DNA from: Mycobacterium sp. 852013-51886_SCH5428379
GTDB lineage: Bacteria; Actinomycetota; Actinomycetes; Mycobacteriales; Mycobacteriaceae
Direction: 5' to 3'
Assembly: GCF_001665575.1 (NCBI RefSeq)
Contig: NZ_LZSU01000021.1
Span: 122,402-186,401 of the forward strand
Length of the DNA stretch: 64,000 nucleotides
The position numbers were made by a program, and so were the translations under genes. How positions within the stretch are numbered: position 1 is the first letter of the stretch; the number at the start of each line of letters is the position of its first letter. The notes under the pieces were generated by a model. That model did no database searches. It saw only the letters and a program-made list of their open reading frames with translations, and was not told where the DNA came from. This document shows positions 9,522 through 17,763 of this stretch, piece after piece.

Positions 9522-10612
9522 AGATACGCGGTCTGGTTCACCAGGCGGACCGACGAACCTCCGTCGGGATAGAACTCGGCGATGCTCAGCGACGCCAGAT
9601 CCAGGTGCAGCCGGTAGAGGATCCCCGGTCCGGCATCCAGCGCCATGCGCAGCATCGTCTTGATGGGCGTGACGTGTGAGACCACCAGCACCGTCGACGC
9701 GCCGTATTCGGCGAGGATCCGGTTGCGCGCCCGGCGGACCCGATGGGCGACGGTGTCGAAGCTCTCCCCGCCGGGCGGGTCGACCGACGTATCGCGCAGC
9801 CACCTGCCGTGCAGGTCCGGATCGCGTTGACCGGCCTCACTGAACGTCATTCCCTCCCATGCGCCGAAGTCCGTCTCGATGAGGTCTTCGTCCACCGTGA
9901 CGTCGAGGCCCAGCGCCTTGGCGGCCGCCGTGGCGGTGTCGTGGGCACGTTGCAGCGGTGAGCTGATGACGGCGTCGATGTCGCCGCGCGCCGCGAGGTG
10001 AGCCGCGGCAGCCTCGGCCTGTCTGCGTCCCAGTTCGGTGAGCGCCGGGTTCCCGCGACCCGAATACCGTCGCTCCACCGACAGTTCGGTCTGCCCGTGC
10101 CGCAGCAGCAGCAACCGGGTCGGCGCTCCGCGGGCTCCGGTCCAGCCCGCCGGTGAGATGCGCACCTCGGTCGACGCCTGCTGATCGGCGACCTCGGCGC
10201 CAGTCTGGATGCCCGCCGCGGCGTCCATGGCCTCGTTGGCCAACCGGTCGGCGTGGGAGTTGCGGGCCCGCGGGATCCACGCGTAAGTGACGTGGTCGAA
10301 CTGCTGGGCCAGCCCGCGCGCTTCCTGGTGCAGCGCAATGAGATCCGGATGCTTGACCTTCCAGCGGCCCGACATCTGCTCGACCACCAGCTTCGAATCC
10401 ATCGACACCGCGACGTCGGTCGCCCCGACTTTCGCCGCCTCGGCCAGACCGGCGATCAGACCCCGGTATTCGGCGACGTTGTTGGTCGCCACCCCGATCG
10501 CCTGCTTGGCCTCGGCGAGCACATCCCGTTCGGGCGAGAGCACCACCGCGCCGTAGCCGGCCGGTCCGGGGTTGCCCCGGGATCCGCCGTCGGCCTCGAC
10601 GAGCACCTTCAC
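9518..10612 (-). CDS. bifunctional RNase H / histidine phosphatase (Rv2228c type)
   Basis: The protein has 364 residues from the GTG at 10612. Residues 1-140 are an RNase HI domain with its acidic residues visible: VEADGGSRGNPG, NNVAEYRGL, SMDSKLVVEQM and RNSHADRLANEAMD. From about residue 165 is a histidine-phosphatase domain (LLLLRHGQTELS, with the later SHVTPIK). The M. tuberculosis relative removes RNA from RNA-DNA hybrids and has an acid-phosphatase domain linked to alpha-ribazole phosphate in cobalamin synthesis. The start overlaps the stop of the upstream zinc-ribbon gene (GTGA), so the two are coupled. Confidence 0.93.
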   Translation of the reverse strand: MKVLVEADGGSRGNPGPAGYGAVVLSPERDVLAEAKQAIGVATNNVAEYRGLIAGLAEAAKVGATDVAVSMDSKLVVEQMSGRWKVKHPDLIALHQEARGLAQQFDHVTYAWIPRARNSHADRLANEAMDAAAGIQTGAEVADQQASTEVRISPAGWTGARGAPTRLLLLRHGQTELSVERRYSGRGNPALTELGRRQAEAAAAHLAARGDIDAVISSPLQRAHDTATAAAKALGLDVTVDEDLIETDFGAWEGMTFSEAGQRDPDLHGRWLRDTSVDPPGGESFDTVAHRVRRARNRILAEYGASTVLVVSHVTPIKTMLRMALDAGPGILYRLHLDLASLSIAEFYPDGGSSVRLVNQTAYL

Positions 10613-11346
10613 TTGCCGAATCCCGACACCCGGATCAGGATGGCGCTGCATTCCGGGCAGCGCAGGACCTCGTCGTCGGGGGCGGCCGTGATCCGGGACA
10701 TCTCCCCGCGGTCGATCTCGAGCCGGCAGGCGCCGCACCGGTGGCCCTGCAGCTGACCGGCCCCCGGCCCGCCGCGGGCGCGCTGCCGCTCATAGGCGTC
10801 GAACAGGTCCGCGGGCAACCCCGCGGCCAGCTCGGATCGTCGCGTCGAGCCCTCGTCGCGCGCCCGGTCGAGCTCGCCGACCGCATCGGCGAGCGCCTGC
10901 CGCGTCGCCGCGACGGACTCCTCCAGTTCGGCGACCCGTGCCTGCGCCTCGGCGCGTTGGCCGGCGAGTTCCTCGCGGCGCTCCATCACCTCGATCAACG
11001 AATCCTCCAGGCTGGCCTGGCGGCGCTGCAGCGTCTCGAGCTCGTGCTGCAGATCCCCGACCTGCTTGGCGTTGACGGTGCCGCCGCCGATCAATGCGCG
11101 GTCGCGGTCCTCGCGCTGGCGCACCGCGTCGATCTCAGACTCGAACTTCGCGACCTGCTCGTCGAGGTCCTCGATCGCCAAATTCAGCGCCGCGGCGCTG
11201 TCCTCGGCCGCCCGCTGCTCGGTGCGCACGGCGTCGAGCTGCTGCTGTTCGGGCAGGTTCTTCACTCGGTGGGCGATGCGGGCCAGCTCGGCATCCACCC
11301 CCGCCAGTTCGAGCAGCGAATGTTGCTGCCAGACATCAGCTTTCAC
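10609..11346 (-). CDS. coiled-coil zinc-ribbon protein (Rv2229c type)
   Basis: The product has 245 residues from the GTG at 11346, which has GGGGG five bases upstream; another GTG at 11358 is possible. Residues 10-180 are almost all heptad-rich coiled coil ([34 protein letters not shown]). The C terminus carries a C4 zinc ribbon, CGACRLEI then CPECSAIL. The actinobacterial family is conserved, with proposed nucleic-acid or scaffold roles but no settled function. It lies in a tight operon: its start overlaps the Nif3-like gene and its stop overlaps the RNase H gene. Confidence 0.88.
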   Translation of the reverse strand: MKADVWQQHSLLELAGVDAELARIAHRVKNLPEQQQLDAVRTEQRAAEDSAAALNLAIEDLDEQVAKFESEIDAVRQREDRDRALIGGGTVNAKQVGDLQHELETLQRRQASLEDSLIEVMERREELAGQRAEAQARVAELEESVAATRQALADAVGELDRARDEGSTRRSELAAGLPADLFDAYERQRARGGPGAGQLQGHRCGACRLEIDRGEMSRITAAPDDEVLRCPECSAILIRVSGFGK

Positions 11347-12475
11347 TTGAACCCCCACAACTTCCCAGATTCCACGGATCAGTGCGGATGTCGCACACCT
11401 GCACGTCCAGCCGGTGGCCGAAATGGTCGCTCAGCACGCCCGCAGCCTGTGCGCACCACGGGAACTCGCTCGCCCAGTGCGCGACGTCCACCAGCGCGAC
11501 CGGAGAGGTCCGCCGATGTTCGTCGGCCGGGTGATGGCGCAGATCCGCGGTGACATATACGTCGACGCCGGCGCGGGTGACGGCGCCGAGCAGCGAATCC
11601 CCCGCTCCCCCGCACACCGCCACTCGGCTGACCGTCAGATCCGGGTCGCCGGAGGCGCGCACACCCCACGTGGTGTCGGGTAGCCCCCGTTGCACACGCG
11701 CCACGAACGCCGACAACGGCTCTGGCTGCGGCAGGGTGCCGAGCCGGCCGAGACCGACGTCGCCGGGAATCGGGGCGATGCTGAAGATGTCGAATGCCGG
11801 CTCCTCGTACGGGTGCGCGGTCCGCACGGCCTGCAGGACGTCCCTGCGGAGGCGGGCCGGTGCGATCACCTCCACCCGATCCTCGGCGACGTGCTCCACC
11901 GACCCGACCCGGCCGATGGCCGGTTCGGCCCCGTCGTGGGGCAGGAACTGTCCGGTCCCGGCGACACTCCAGCTGCAGTGCGAATAGTCGCCGATCTGGC
12001 CGGCGCCCGCCGCGAAGACGGCATCGCGCAGCCGGTCGGCGTCCTCGGTGGGCACGTACACCACCCACTTGTCGAGGTCGTCGGACGACGGCACCGGTGA
12101 GAGCACCGCCTCGACCGTTAGGCCGAGCGCCGCGGCCAAGGCATCGGACACTCCGGGCGCCGCCGAATCGGCGTTGGTGTGGGCGGTGAACAGCGCGCGC
12201 CCGGTCCGGATCAGGGAATGCACGAGCGCGCCCTTGGCGGTGTGGGCGCCGACGGTGTCCACCCCGCGCAGCAGCAGCGGATGGTGGGCCAGCAGCAGGC
12301 CACCCGCCGGCACCCGGTCGACGACGGCGGCGGTGGCGTCCACCGCGATGGTCACCGAGTCGACGGGCTCGTCGGGGTCTCCGCAGACCAGGCCCACCGA
12401 GTCCCACGACTCGGCCAGCCGGGGCGGATACGCCGCGTCCAGCACCTCGATGACGTCGGCCAGCCGCACACTCAC
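11336..12475 (-). CDS. Nif3-like dinuclear metal centre protein (YbgI/Rv2230c type)
   Basis: The 379-residue protein carries Nif3 family metal-ligand motifs: [14 protein letters not shown] near residues 58-70, FTAHTNAD, and the C-terminal [14 protein letters not shown], which supplies the final His/Glu ligands. The central insertion (about residues 125-240) is the PII-like domain of the longer bacterial forms. Family members assemble as hexamers with two metals per subunit; the best guess is a GTP-cyclohydrolase-I-type-2-like hydrolase, but the substrate is uncertain. It starts at GTG and heads the three-gene minus-strand operon that ends with the RNase H protein. M. tuberculosis has cobC next to this gene; it is absent here. 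Confidence 0.9.
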   Translation of the reverse strand: MSVRLADVIEVLDAAYPPRLAESWDSVGLVCGDPDEPVDSVTIAVDATAAVVDRVPAGGLLLAHHPLLLRGVDTVGAHTAKGALVHSLIRTGRALFTAHTNADSAAPGVSDALAAALGLTVEAVLSPVPSSDDLDKWVVYVPTEDADRLRDAVFAAGAGQIGDYSHCSWSVAGTGQFLPHDGAEPAIGRVGSVEHVAEDRVEVIAPARLRRDVLQAVRTAHPYEEPAFDIFSIAPIPGDVGLGRLGTLPQPEPLSAFVARVQRGLPDTTWGVRASGDPDLTVSRVAVCGGAGDSLLGAVTRAGVDVYVTADLRHHPADEHRRTSPVALVDVAHWASEFPWCAQAAGVLSDHFGHRLDVQVCDIRTDPWNLGSCGGSSES

Positions 12476-12544
12476 AGCACGACCCTAGTGCGCGCGACGG
12501 GAGGCCTGGCGGCACGACCCCGCACATCGGGGACAATGGTCTGC

Positions 12545-13219
12545 GTGACCGATACGCTCGACCGCTCGACCACGACCCGCCCGCAGCTGGTGCTGTTCGA
12601 TCTCGACGGCACCCTGACCGATTCTGCGCAGGGCATCGTCGCGAGCTTCCGGCACGCACTCGGTGAGGTGGGCGCCCCGGTTCCCGAGGGTGACCTGGCC
12701 GCCCGGATCGTCGGCCCGCCCATGCACCACACGCTGTCCGGCCTGCTCGGCGACCGCGCCGACGCCGCGATCGCCGCATACCGCGCCGACTACACCTCCC
12801 GCGGCTGGTCGATGAACCGGACGTTCGACGGCATCCCGGCGCTGTTGGAGGATCTGCGTGCAGCCGGCGTGCGGCTCGCCGTGGCCACCTCGAAGGCCGA
12901 GCCGACGGCCCGCAGGATCCTGACCCACTTCGCTCTGGACGAATTCTTCGAGGTCATCGCCGGCGCCAGCCCCGACGGGACGCGCTCCCTCAAGGCCGAC
13001 GTCGTCGCCCACGCATTGGCCCAACTCCAGCCGCTGCCCGACCGGGTGGTGATGGTCGGCGACCGGTGGCACGACGTCGAGGGCGCCGCGCGACACGGCA
13101 TCGACACCGTGGTGGTCGGCTGGGGCTACGGCGCCGCCGACTTCGCGGAGCCCACGGACGTGGCTGCGCTCGCCCATGTGGACACGGTCGAGGATCTGCG
13201 CGAGGTGCTCGGTGTCTGA
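12545..13219 (+). CDS. ptkA: HAD-family protein, PtkA-type tyrosine kinase orthologue
   Basis: The product has 224 residues from the GTG at 12545 (an ATG at 12536 is the alternative). HAD motif I is LVLFDLDGTLTDS (nucleophile Asp about residue 19). The Thr/Ser of motif II lies in LAVATSKAEPTARR, and motif IV is VVMVGDRWHDVEGA. It is followed, with an 8-base overlap, by ptpA. In M. tuberculosis the same pair is PtkA and PtpA, where PtkA was reported to phosphorylate PtpA on two tyrosines. The M. tuberculosis protein has a longer N-terminal extension that this start lacks. On sequence alone a phosphoglycolate-phosphatase-like activity cannot be excluded; kinase function rests on synteny. Confidence 0.82.
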   Translation: MTDTLDRSTTTRPQLVLFDLDGTLTDSAQGIVASFRHALGEVGAPVPEGDLAARIVGPPMHHTLSGLLGDRADAAIAAYRADYTSRGWSMNRTFDGIPALLEDLRAAGVRLAVATSKAEPTARRILTHFALDEFFEVIAGASPDGTRSLKADVVAHALAQLQPLPDRVVMVGDRWHDVEGAARHGIDTVVVGWGYGAADFAEPTDVAALAHVDTVEDLREVLGV

Positions 13220-13715
13220 TTCCTCGTATGCCCTGCACGTGACGTTCGTGTGCTCGGGCAACATCTGCCGTTCCCCGATGGCGGAGAAGATGTTCGGCCA
13301 CCAGCTCGAAGAACGCGGGCTGGCCGGCGCGGTGCGGGTGTCCAGCGCGGGAACCGGCGGCTGGCATGCCGGTGATCCCGCCGACCGCAGGGCCGTGCAC
13401 GTACTGCGGGAACACGGCTATCCCAGCGGCCACGAGGCGGCCCAACTCGACGACGATCACCTCTCCGCCGATCTGGTGGTGGCCCTGGGCCGCAACCACG
13501 TGCGCCTGCTCGTCGATCTCGGCGTACCGACCGACCGGGTCCGGATGCTGCGGTCCTTCGATCCGCGCTCGGGCGCGCATGCGCTGGACGTCGAGGACCC
13601 CTACTACGGCACGCAGGACGATTTCGAGGACGTGTTCGCGGTCATCGAACGGGCGCTGCCCGGGCTACACGACTGGGTCGACGAGCAACTGGCGCTGCGC
13701 GGGGTGCCCGGCTGA
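13212..13715 (+). CDS. ptpA: low-molecular-weight protein tyrosine phosphatase
   Basis: The product has 167 residues from GTG. The phosphatase P-loop is VCSGNICRSP, with nucleophile Cys14 and Arg20, and the general-acid loop DVEDPYYG has Asp129. The two adjacent tyrosines Tyr131-Tyr132 match the pair phosphorylated by PtkA in M. tuberculosis (128-129 there). In pathogens PtpA is secreted and blocks phagosome acidification; in an environmental species it more likely acts on bacterial or unknown substrates. It overlaps ptkA by 8 bases, and its TGA shares a base with the ATG of the SURF1 gene, so the three are one operon. Confidence 0.95.
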   Translation: MSDSSYALHVTFVCSGNICRSPMAEKMFGHQLEERGLAGAVRVSSAGTGGWHAGDPADRRAVHVLREHGYPSGHEAAQLDDDHLSADLVVALGRNHVRLLVDLGVPTDRVRMLRSFDPRSGAHALDVEDPYYGTQDDFEDVFAVIERALPGLHDWVDEQLALRGVPG

Positions 13716-14530
13716 TGCGGCGCTGGGCGTTCGTGTTCAAGCCGGTGTGGCTGGCGCTGTTCGTCGTGGTGCTCGGCTTCGCCTACCTGTGCTTCACCGT
13801 GCTCGCCCCCTGGCAGCTGGGCAAGAACACCACGACCGCCCGGGAGAACAGTCAGATCTCCCGCTCGCTGACCGCCGAACCGGTGCCGGTGACCACGGAG
13901 CTGCCGGAGCAGGATTCGTCCGCCCCCGACGAACAGTGGCAGCGGGTGACGGCGACCGGCCGCTATCTGCCCGACGCGCAGGTGCTGGCCCGGCTCCGGG
14001 TCATCGACGGCAACCCGGCGTTCGAGGTGCTGGTGCCGTTCGCCGTCGACGGCGGCCCCACCGTGCTGGTGAACCGTGGCTACGTCGAGCCGGTGAACGG
14101 TTCGCAGGTGCCACCCATCGATGCCGTCCCGACCGGGACGGTCACCATCACCGCCCGGCTGCGCGATCCGGAGCCCGTTCCGCCGGGTAAGGAACCCCTG
14201 CGGGACCAGGGAATCCAGGTCTACGCGATCAACCCGGGCCAGATCTCGGCGCTGACCGGGGTGCCGTTGACGGGCTCGTATCTGCAGCTGGTCGAAGATC
14301 AGCCGGGCGGGCTCAGCGTCATCCCGCTGCCGCACCTCGACGCCGGACCGTTCCTGTCCTACGGCATCCAGTGGATCGCGTTCGGGATCATCGCCCCGAT
14401 CATGCTCGGCTACTTCATCTACGCCGAGATCCGCCAGCGCCGCCGCGACAAGGCCGCGGCCGCCGAAGCCGACAGCGCGCCGCAGACGGTCGAGGACCGG
14501 ATCGCCGACCGGTACGGCCGGCGGCGCTGA
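13715..14530 (+). CDS. SURF1-family cytochrome oxidase assembly protein
   Basis: The 271-residue protein has one membrane helix near each end: about residues 12-33 (WLALFVVVLGFAYLCF) and about 210-230 (YGIQWIAFGIIAPIMLGYF). The large extracytoplasmic loop between them carries SURF1 motifs (PWQLGKN near the first helix, LVNRGYV in the loop). SURF1 proteins help insert heme a into cytochrome c oxidase. The gene is translationally coupled to ptpA. Its last 116 bases overlap the convergent cobD frame, so one of the two C-terminal tails is under dual coding constraint. Confidence 0.92.
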   Translation: MRRWAFVFKPVWLALFVVVLGFAYLCFTVLAPWQLGKNTTTARENSQISRSLTAEPVPVTTELPEQDSSAPDEQWQRVTATGRYLPDAQVLARLRVIDGNPAFEVLVPFAVDGGPTVLVNRGYVEPVNGSQVPPIDAVPTGTVTITARLRDPEPVPPGKEPLRDQGIQVYAINPGQISALTGVPLTGSYLQLVEDQPGGLSVIPLPHLDAGPFLSYGIQWIAFGIIAPIMLGYFIYAEIRQRRRDKAAAAEADSAPQTVEDRIADRYGRRR

Positions 14531-15464
14531 CGCCGACGACCGCGAGCACTCCCGCCGCGATCTGCACCGCCTGCGACAACCGCACCGCCCGCCGCAGATC
14601 GGCCACCCGCGGAGCCGGGCCGTCGCCCAGGGTCGGCCGGATCTCCAGCTGATGGGCGTACTGCGTCGGCCCACCGAGCCGCACGCCCAGCGCCCCGGCG
14701 AACGACGCCTCCGCGACGCCGGCGTTGGGGCTCGGATGGCGTCGTGCGTCCCGCCGCCACGCGGTCAGGGCGGCGCCCGATGACCCGCCGATGAGCGGTG
14801 CGCACCCGACTGTCACCAGACCTGTCACCCGCGCCGGCAGCAGGTTCAGCACGTCGTCGCATCGCGCGGCGGCCCAGCCGAACCGCGCATAGCGCGGGGA
14901 GCGGTTGCCGATCATGGCGTCGAGCGTGTTGGCGCCGCGGTACACCAGCACCCCGGGCACGCCGGCCAGCGCCGCCCACACCAGCGGCGCGACGTGTGCG
15001 TCGGAGGTGTTCTCGGCGATCGACTCGGCGGCCGCCCGAGCCAACCCCTCGGCGTCGAGCGCCGCGGGGTCGCGGCCGCACAGCGATGGCAGCAGACCGC
15101 GGGCGCCGTCGCTGTCACCGCCTTCGAGCAGGCCCGACATCTGCGAACCGACCGAGCTGAGCGACGTGCCGCCGAGCGCGACGTACGTCGCGACGGCCGT
15201 GACGGCGGCGGTGGACACCACCCCCCGGCGGGCCGCCCAGCGCTCGGCCGTGACGCCGGCGACCGCGAGCGCGGTCAGCAACGCCCCGGTGTGCAGCGCG
15301 CCGGCGGTCCGGGAGTCCGCGTAGGTGGTGCGCTCCAGAGCTGCTGCCGCAGAACCGAATCCGGCGACGGGGTGGCCGCGGCGCGGATCACCCAGGACGG
15401 CGTCGGCCACGAACCCGGCGGCGATACCCAGCGCCCGGCCTGCGTCGTGCTGTGAAGGCATCAC
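14415..15464 (-). CDS. cobD: adenosylcobinamide-phosphate synthase CobD/CbiB
   Basis: The 349-residue multi-spanning membrane protein has CobD motifs: GDPRRGHPVAGFG near the start, ESIAENTSDAHVAPL near residue 150, then YRGANTLDAMIGN and PNAGVAEASFAGALGVRLGGP. It joins aminopropanol (phosphate) to cobyrinate amide in cobalamin synthesis. M. tuberculosis CobD is about 313 residues. The extra 35 or so residues here are an Arg/Gly-rich tail antisense to the SURF1 gene and are probably unselected read-through. The start overlaps the TetR stop upstream by 4 bases; an ATG one codon later is equally good. Confidence 0.93.
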   Translation of the reverse strand: MMPSQHDAGRALGIAAGFVADAVLGDPRRGHPVAGFGSAAAALERTTYADSRTAGALHTGALLTALAVAGVTAERWAARRGVVSTAAVTAVATYVALGGTSLSSVGSQMSGLLEGGDSDGARGLLPSLCGRDPAALDAEGLARAAAESIAENTSDAHVAPLVWAALAGVPGVLVYRGANTLDAMIGNRSPRYARFGWAAARCDDVLNLLPARVTGLVTVGCAPLIGGSSGAALTAWRRDARRHPSPNAGVAEASFAGALGVRLGGPTQYAHQLEIRPTLGDGPAPRVADLRRAVRLSQAVQIAAGVLAVVGVSAAGRTGRRSGPRPSAARCRLRRPRPCRGGAGGSRRR

Positions 15465-16036
15465 GGCAGCGTCTCACAGTGTCGGGTCTCGTAACCCGTC
15501 GTGAGCCAGTAGACGGTTCGGTCCAGCGCCGGAACGATGTCGGTGACGGCGATCTCCCCGATTGCGAACCGGCCCAGCAGCCCGAAAACCACATTGGACA
15601 GCACCGTGTCGAGGTCACGAATGAACGCCTCGTCGACGTCACCGAGCACCGCCAGGCCCGTCGGCGCCACAATGTCCAGACCCCTGCGGAACAGCAGCTG
15701 CCCGTTCGGCGAGGACCGGGCACGGAAGAACGCGGTCAGCATCCCGGGATTGCGCTCCCACGGCTCGAAGAGCGCCCGGAGCATGCGCATCATCCCCGTG
15801 TACAAGGATTCACCGGCCACCGGTTCCGCCTCAGCCAGACCTGAGTAGCGGTTGTCGTCCATCCACTTCTGCAGCGCGGCCACGATGAGGTCGTCGCGGG
15901 TGGCGTGGCGCTTGTAGATCGTGGCCAGGGAGGTTCTCGCCCGGCGCGCGACCTCGCGCAATTGGACGGCGTCGTAGCCGTCGGTTTCGAGGATCTCGAC
16001 GACCACAGCCAGGATCGGGTCGTGACCGTCGGTCAT
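15461..16036 (-). CDS. TetR-family regulator
   Basis: The 191-residue protein has an N-terminal TetR helix-turn-helix (residues 8-52, YDAVQLREVARRARTSLATIYKRHATRDDLI) and a helical ligand domain containing LLFRRGLDIVAPTG and a C-terminal ALDRTVYWLTTGYE. It is divergent from an operon of two mycofactocin-type dehydrogenases and a decarboxylase-like protein, with a twin palindrome in the gap. The natural inference is that it represses that operon and itself. The inducer is unknown but is likely a hydrophobic alcohol, ketone or acyl compound handled by the operon. The gene overlaps cobD by 4 bases, so the housekeeping cobD gene may be read from the same regulated promoter. Confidence 0.9.
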   Translation of the reverse strand: MTDGHDPILAVVVEILETDGYDAVQLREVARRARTSLATIYKRHATRDDLIVAALQKWMDDNRYSGLAEAEPVAGESLYTGMMRMLRALFEPWERNPGMLTAFFRARSSPNGQLLFRRGLDIVAPTGLAVLGDVDEAFIRDLDTVLSNVVFGLLGRFAIGEIAVTDIVPALDRTVYWLTTGYETRHCETLP

Positions 16037-16056
16037 TGCGCCCCCTTGCCGCTTCC

Positions 16057-16096
16057 GAGTAACCCGGTTACTGTACCGGCAGTAACCGGGTTACTC
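16057..16096. promoter_or_regulatory. twin TetR operator in divergent promoter
   Basis: Two 15-base palindromes with consensus AGTAACCSGGTTACT lie at 16058-16072 and 16081-16095, with centres 23 bases apart. Together they form a larger perfect dyad with 17-base arms and a 6-base spacer. The position, between the TetR start (16036) and the SDR start (16133), strongly suggests two TetR dimers bind here. Confidence 0.8.
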
Positions 16097-16132
16097 AGTA
16101 TCGGCACGGTCGGCACAACGAAGCGAGGGCCA

Positions 16133-16963
16133 GTGGGATCTCTTGACGGAAAAGTCGCGTTCATCACCGGCGTGGCTCGCGGCCAGGGGCGCAGCCACGC
16201 CGTGCGGCTGGCCGCCGACGGCGCGGCCATCATCGGTGTGGACATCTGCGCCGACATCGCATCCAACGGTTATCCGATGGCGAGCCGCGACGAACTCGAC
16301 GAGACCGTCGACCTGGTGAAGGCGCAGGGTGGCAAGATTCTCGGCTCGGTGGCCGACGTCCGCGATTTCCACGCCGTGAAGGCCGCGTTGGACGCGGGAG
16401 TCGAGCACTTCGGTCGGTTGGACGCTGTACTCGCCAACGCCGGAATCGCGTCGATGGCGTTCCGGGAGTTGACGATCGACGAAGAGCTCGGGATGTGGTC
16501 CGACGTGGTGGACGTGAACCTGAACGGCGCCTTCCACACCGCCAAGGCGGCGATCCCGCACCTGATCGCCGGAGATCGCGGCGGGTCGATCGTGTTCACC
16601 AGTTCGACCGCCGGCCTGCGCGGCTTCGGCGGCCTCCAGGGTGGCGGACTCGGTTACGCCGCGTCCAAGCACGGCATCGTGGGCTTGATGCGCACACTGT
16701 CGAACGCCCTTGCGCCGCACAGTATCCGCGTCAACACGATTCATCCGACGGCGGTGAACACCATGATGGCGACGAATCCTGCCATGACTGCGTTCCTGGA
16801 GCACTATCCCGGCGGCGGGCCGCACCTGCAGAACCCGATGCCGGTTGGGCTGCTCGAACCCGAAGACATCAGCGCCGCCGTCGCGTATCTGGTCTCCGAC
16901 GCCGCCCAGTACGTCACCGGGGTCACCTTCCCCGTCGACGCCGGCTTCTGCAACAAACTATGA
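16133..16963 (+). CDS. mycofactocin-coupled SDR oxidoreductase
   Basis: The product has 276 residues from the GTG at 16133, with AGCGAGGG upstream; longer in-frame starts would cross the operator. The Rossmann motif is VAFITGVARGQGRSHAV. The insert after the second strand (ICADIASNGYPMASRDELDETV) is typical of mycofactocin-coupled SDRs. The catalytic Ser-Tyr-Lys appear as FTSSTAG and YAASK. These enzymes keep a tightly bound NAD and pass electrons to the peptide cofactor mycofactocin, usually in alcohol or steroid-like catabolism. It is first in a three-gene operon, overlapping the next gene by ATGA, under the twin operator. Confidence 0.9.
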   Translation: MGSLDGKVAFITGVARGQGRSHAVRLAADGAAIIGVDICADIASNGYPMASRDELDETVDLVKAQGGKILGSVADVRDFHAVKAALDAGVEHFGRLDAVLANAGIASMAFRELTIDEELGMWSDVVDVNLNGAFHTAKAAIPHLIAGDRGGSIVFTSSTAGLRGFGGLQGGGLGYAASKHGIVGLMRTLSNALAPHSIRVNTIHPTAVNTMMATNPAMTAFLEHYPGGGPHLQNPMPVGLLEPEDISAAVAYLVSDAAQYVTGVTFPVDAGFCNKL

Positions 16964-17763
16964 GCGGGCGCGTCGCGGGCAAACGGGTCCTGGTCACCGG
17001 CGCCGCCAGGGGGATGGGCCGCAGTCACGCCGTGCGGCTGGCCGAGGAGGGCGCCGATCTGATCTTGGTGGACATCTGCGAGTCTCTGCCTGAGATCGAG
17101 TACCCGCTGTCGTCGCACGACGATCTCGACGAGACCCTTCGGCTCATCGAGGCCATCGGCCAAAGGGCGGTGAGCTACATCGTGGACGTGCGCGATGCGG
17201 AGGCACTGTCGGCGGCCGTCGTCGACGGGGTGTCGGTTCTCGGTGGGCTCGAGGCGGCCGTCGCCAATGCCGGGGTGCTGACGGCGGGTACGTGGGACAC
17301 CACCACCACTCAGCAGTGGCGGACAGTGCTGGACGTCAACCTCATCGGCACGTGGAACACGTGCGCCGCCGCGCTGCCCCACCTGGTGGAGCGCGGCGGC
17401 AGCTTGATCAACATCAGCTCTGCCGCGGGGATCAAGGGCAGTCCCCTGCACACCCCGTACACGGCATCGAAACACGGGGTCGTCGGCATGAGCAAGGCAT
17501 TGGCCAACGAGGTTGCCGCGCTGGGGGTTCGAGTCAACACCGTGCACCCCACCGGGGTGGAGACGGGCATGCAACCCGCTTCGCTGCATGAGCTGTTGGT
17601 CGACAAGCGCCCGGATCTGGCGCCCATCTTCCAGAACGCACTCCCGATCATCATGGCCGAGGCCGTCGACATCAGCAACGCCGTGCTGTTCCTGGTCTCC
17701 GACGAATCCCGGTTCGTCACCGGCCTGGAGTTCAAGGTGGATGCAGGAGTGACGATCCGATGA
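16960..17763 (+). CDS. mycofactocin-coupled SDR oxidoreductase, second copy
   Basis: The 267-residue enzyme has the nucleotide motif VLVTGAARGMGRSHAV and the mycofactocin-type insert (ICESLPEIEYPLSSHDDLDETL). Its active-site Ser and Tyr-x-x-x-Lys lie in NISSAAG and YTASKHG. It is clearly related to the gene before it and to the one at 20145, but diverged, so the pair probably acts on successive or alternative alcohols in one pathway. ATGA overlaps with both neighbours show a translationally coupled operon. Confidence 0.9.
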   Translation: MSGRVAGKRVLVTGAARGMGRSHAVRLAEEGADLILVDICESLPEIEYPLSSHDDLDETLRLIEAIGQRAVSYIVDVRDAEALSAAVVDGVSVLGGLEAAVANAGVLTAGTWDTTTTQQWRTVLDVNLIGTWNTCAAALPHLVERGGSLINISSAAGIKGSPLHTPYTASKHGVVGMSKALANEVAALGVRVNTVHPTGVETGMQPASLHELLVDKRPDLAPIFQNALPIIMAEAVDISNAVLFLVSDESRFVTGLEFKVDAGVTIR

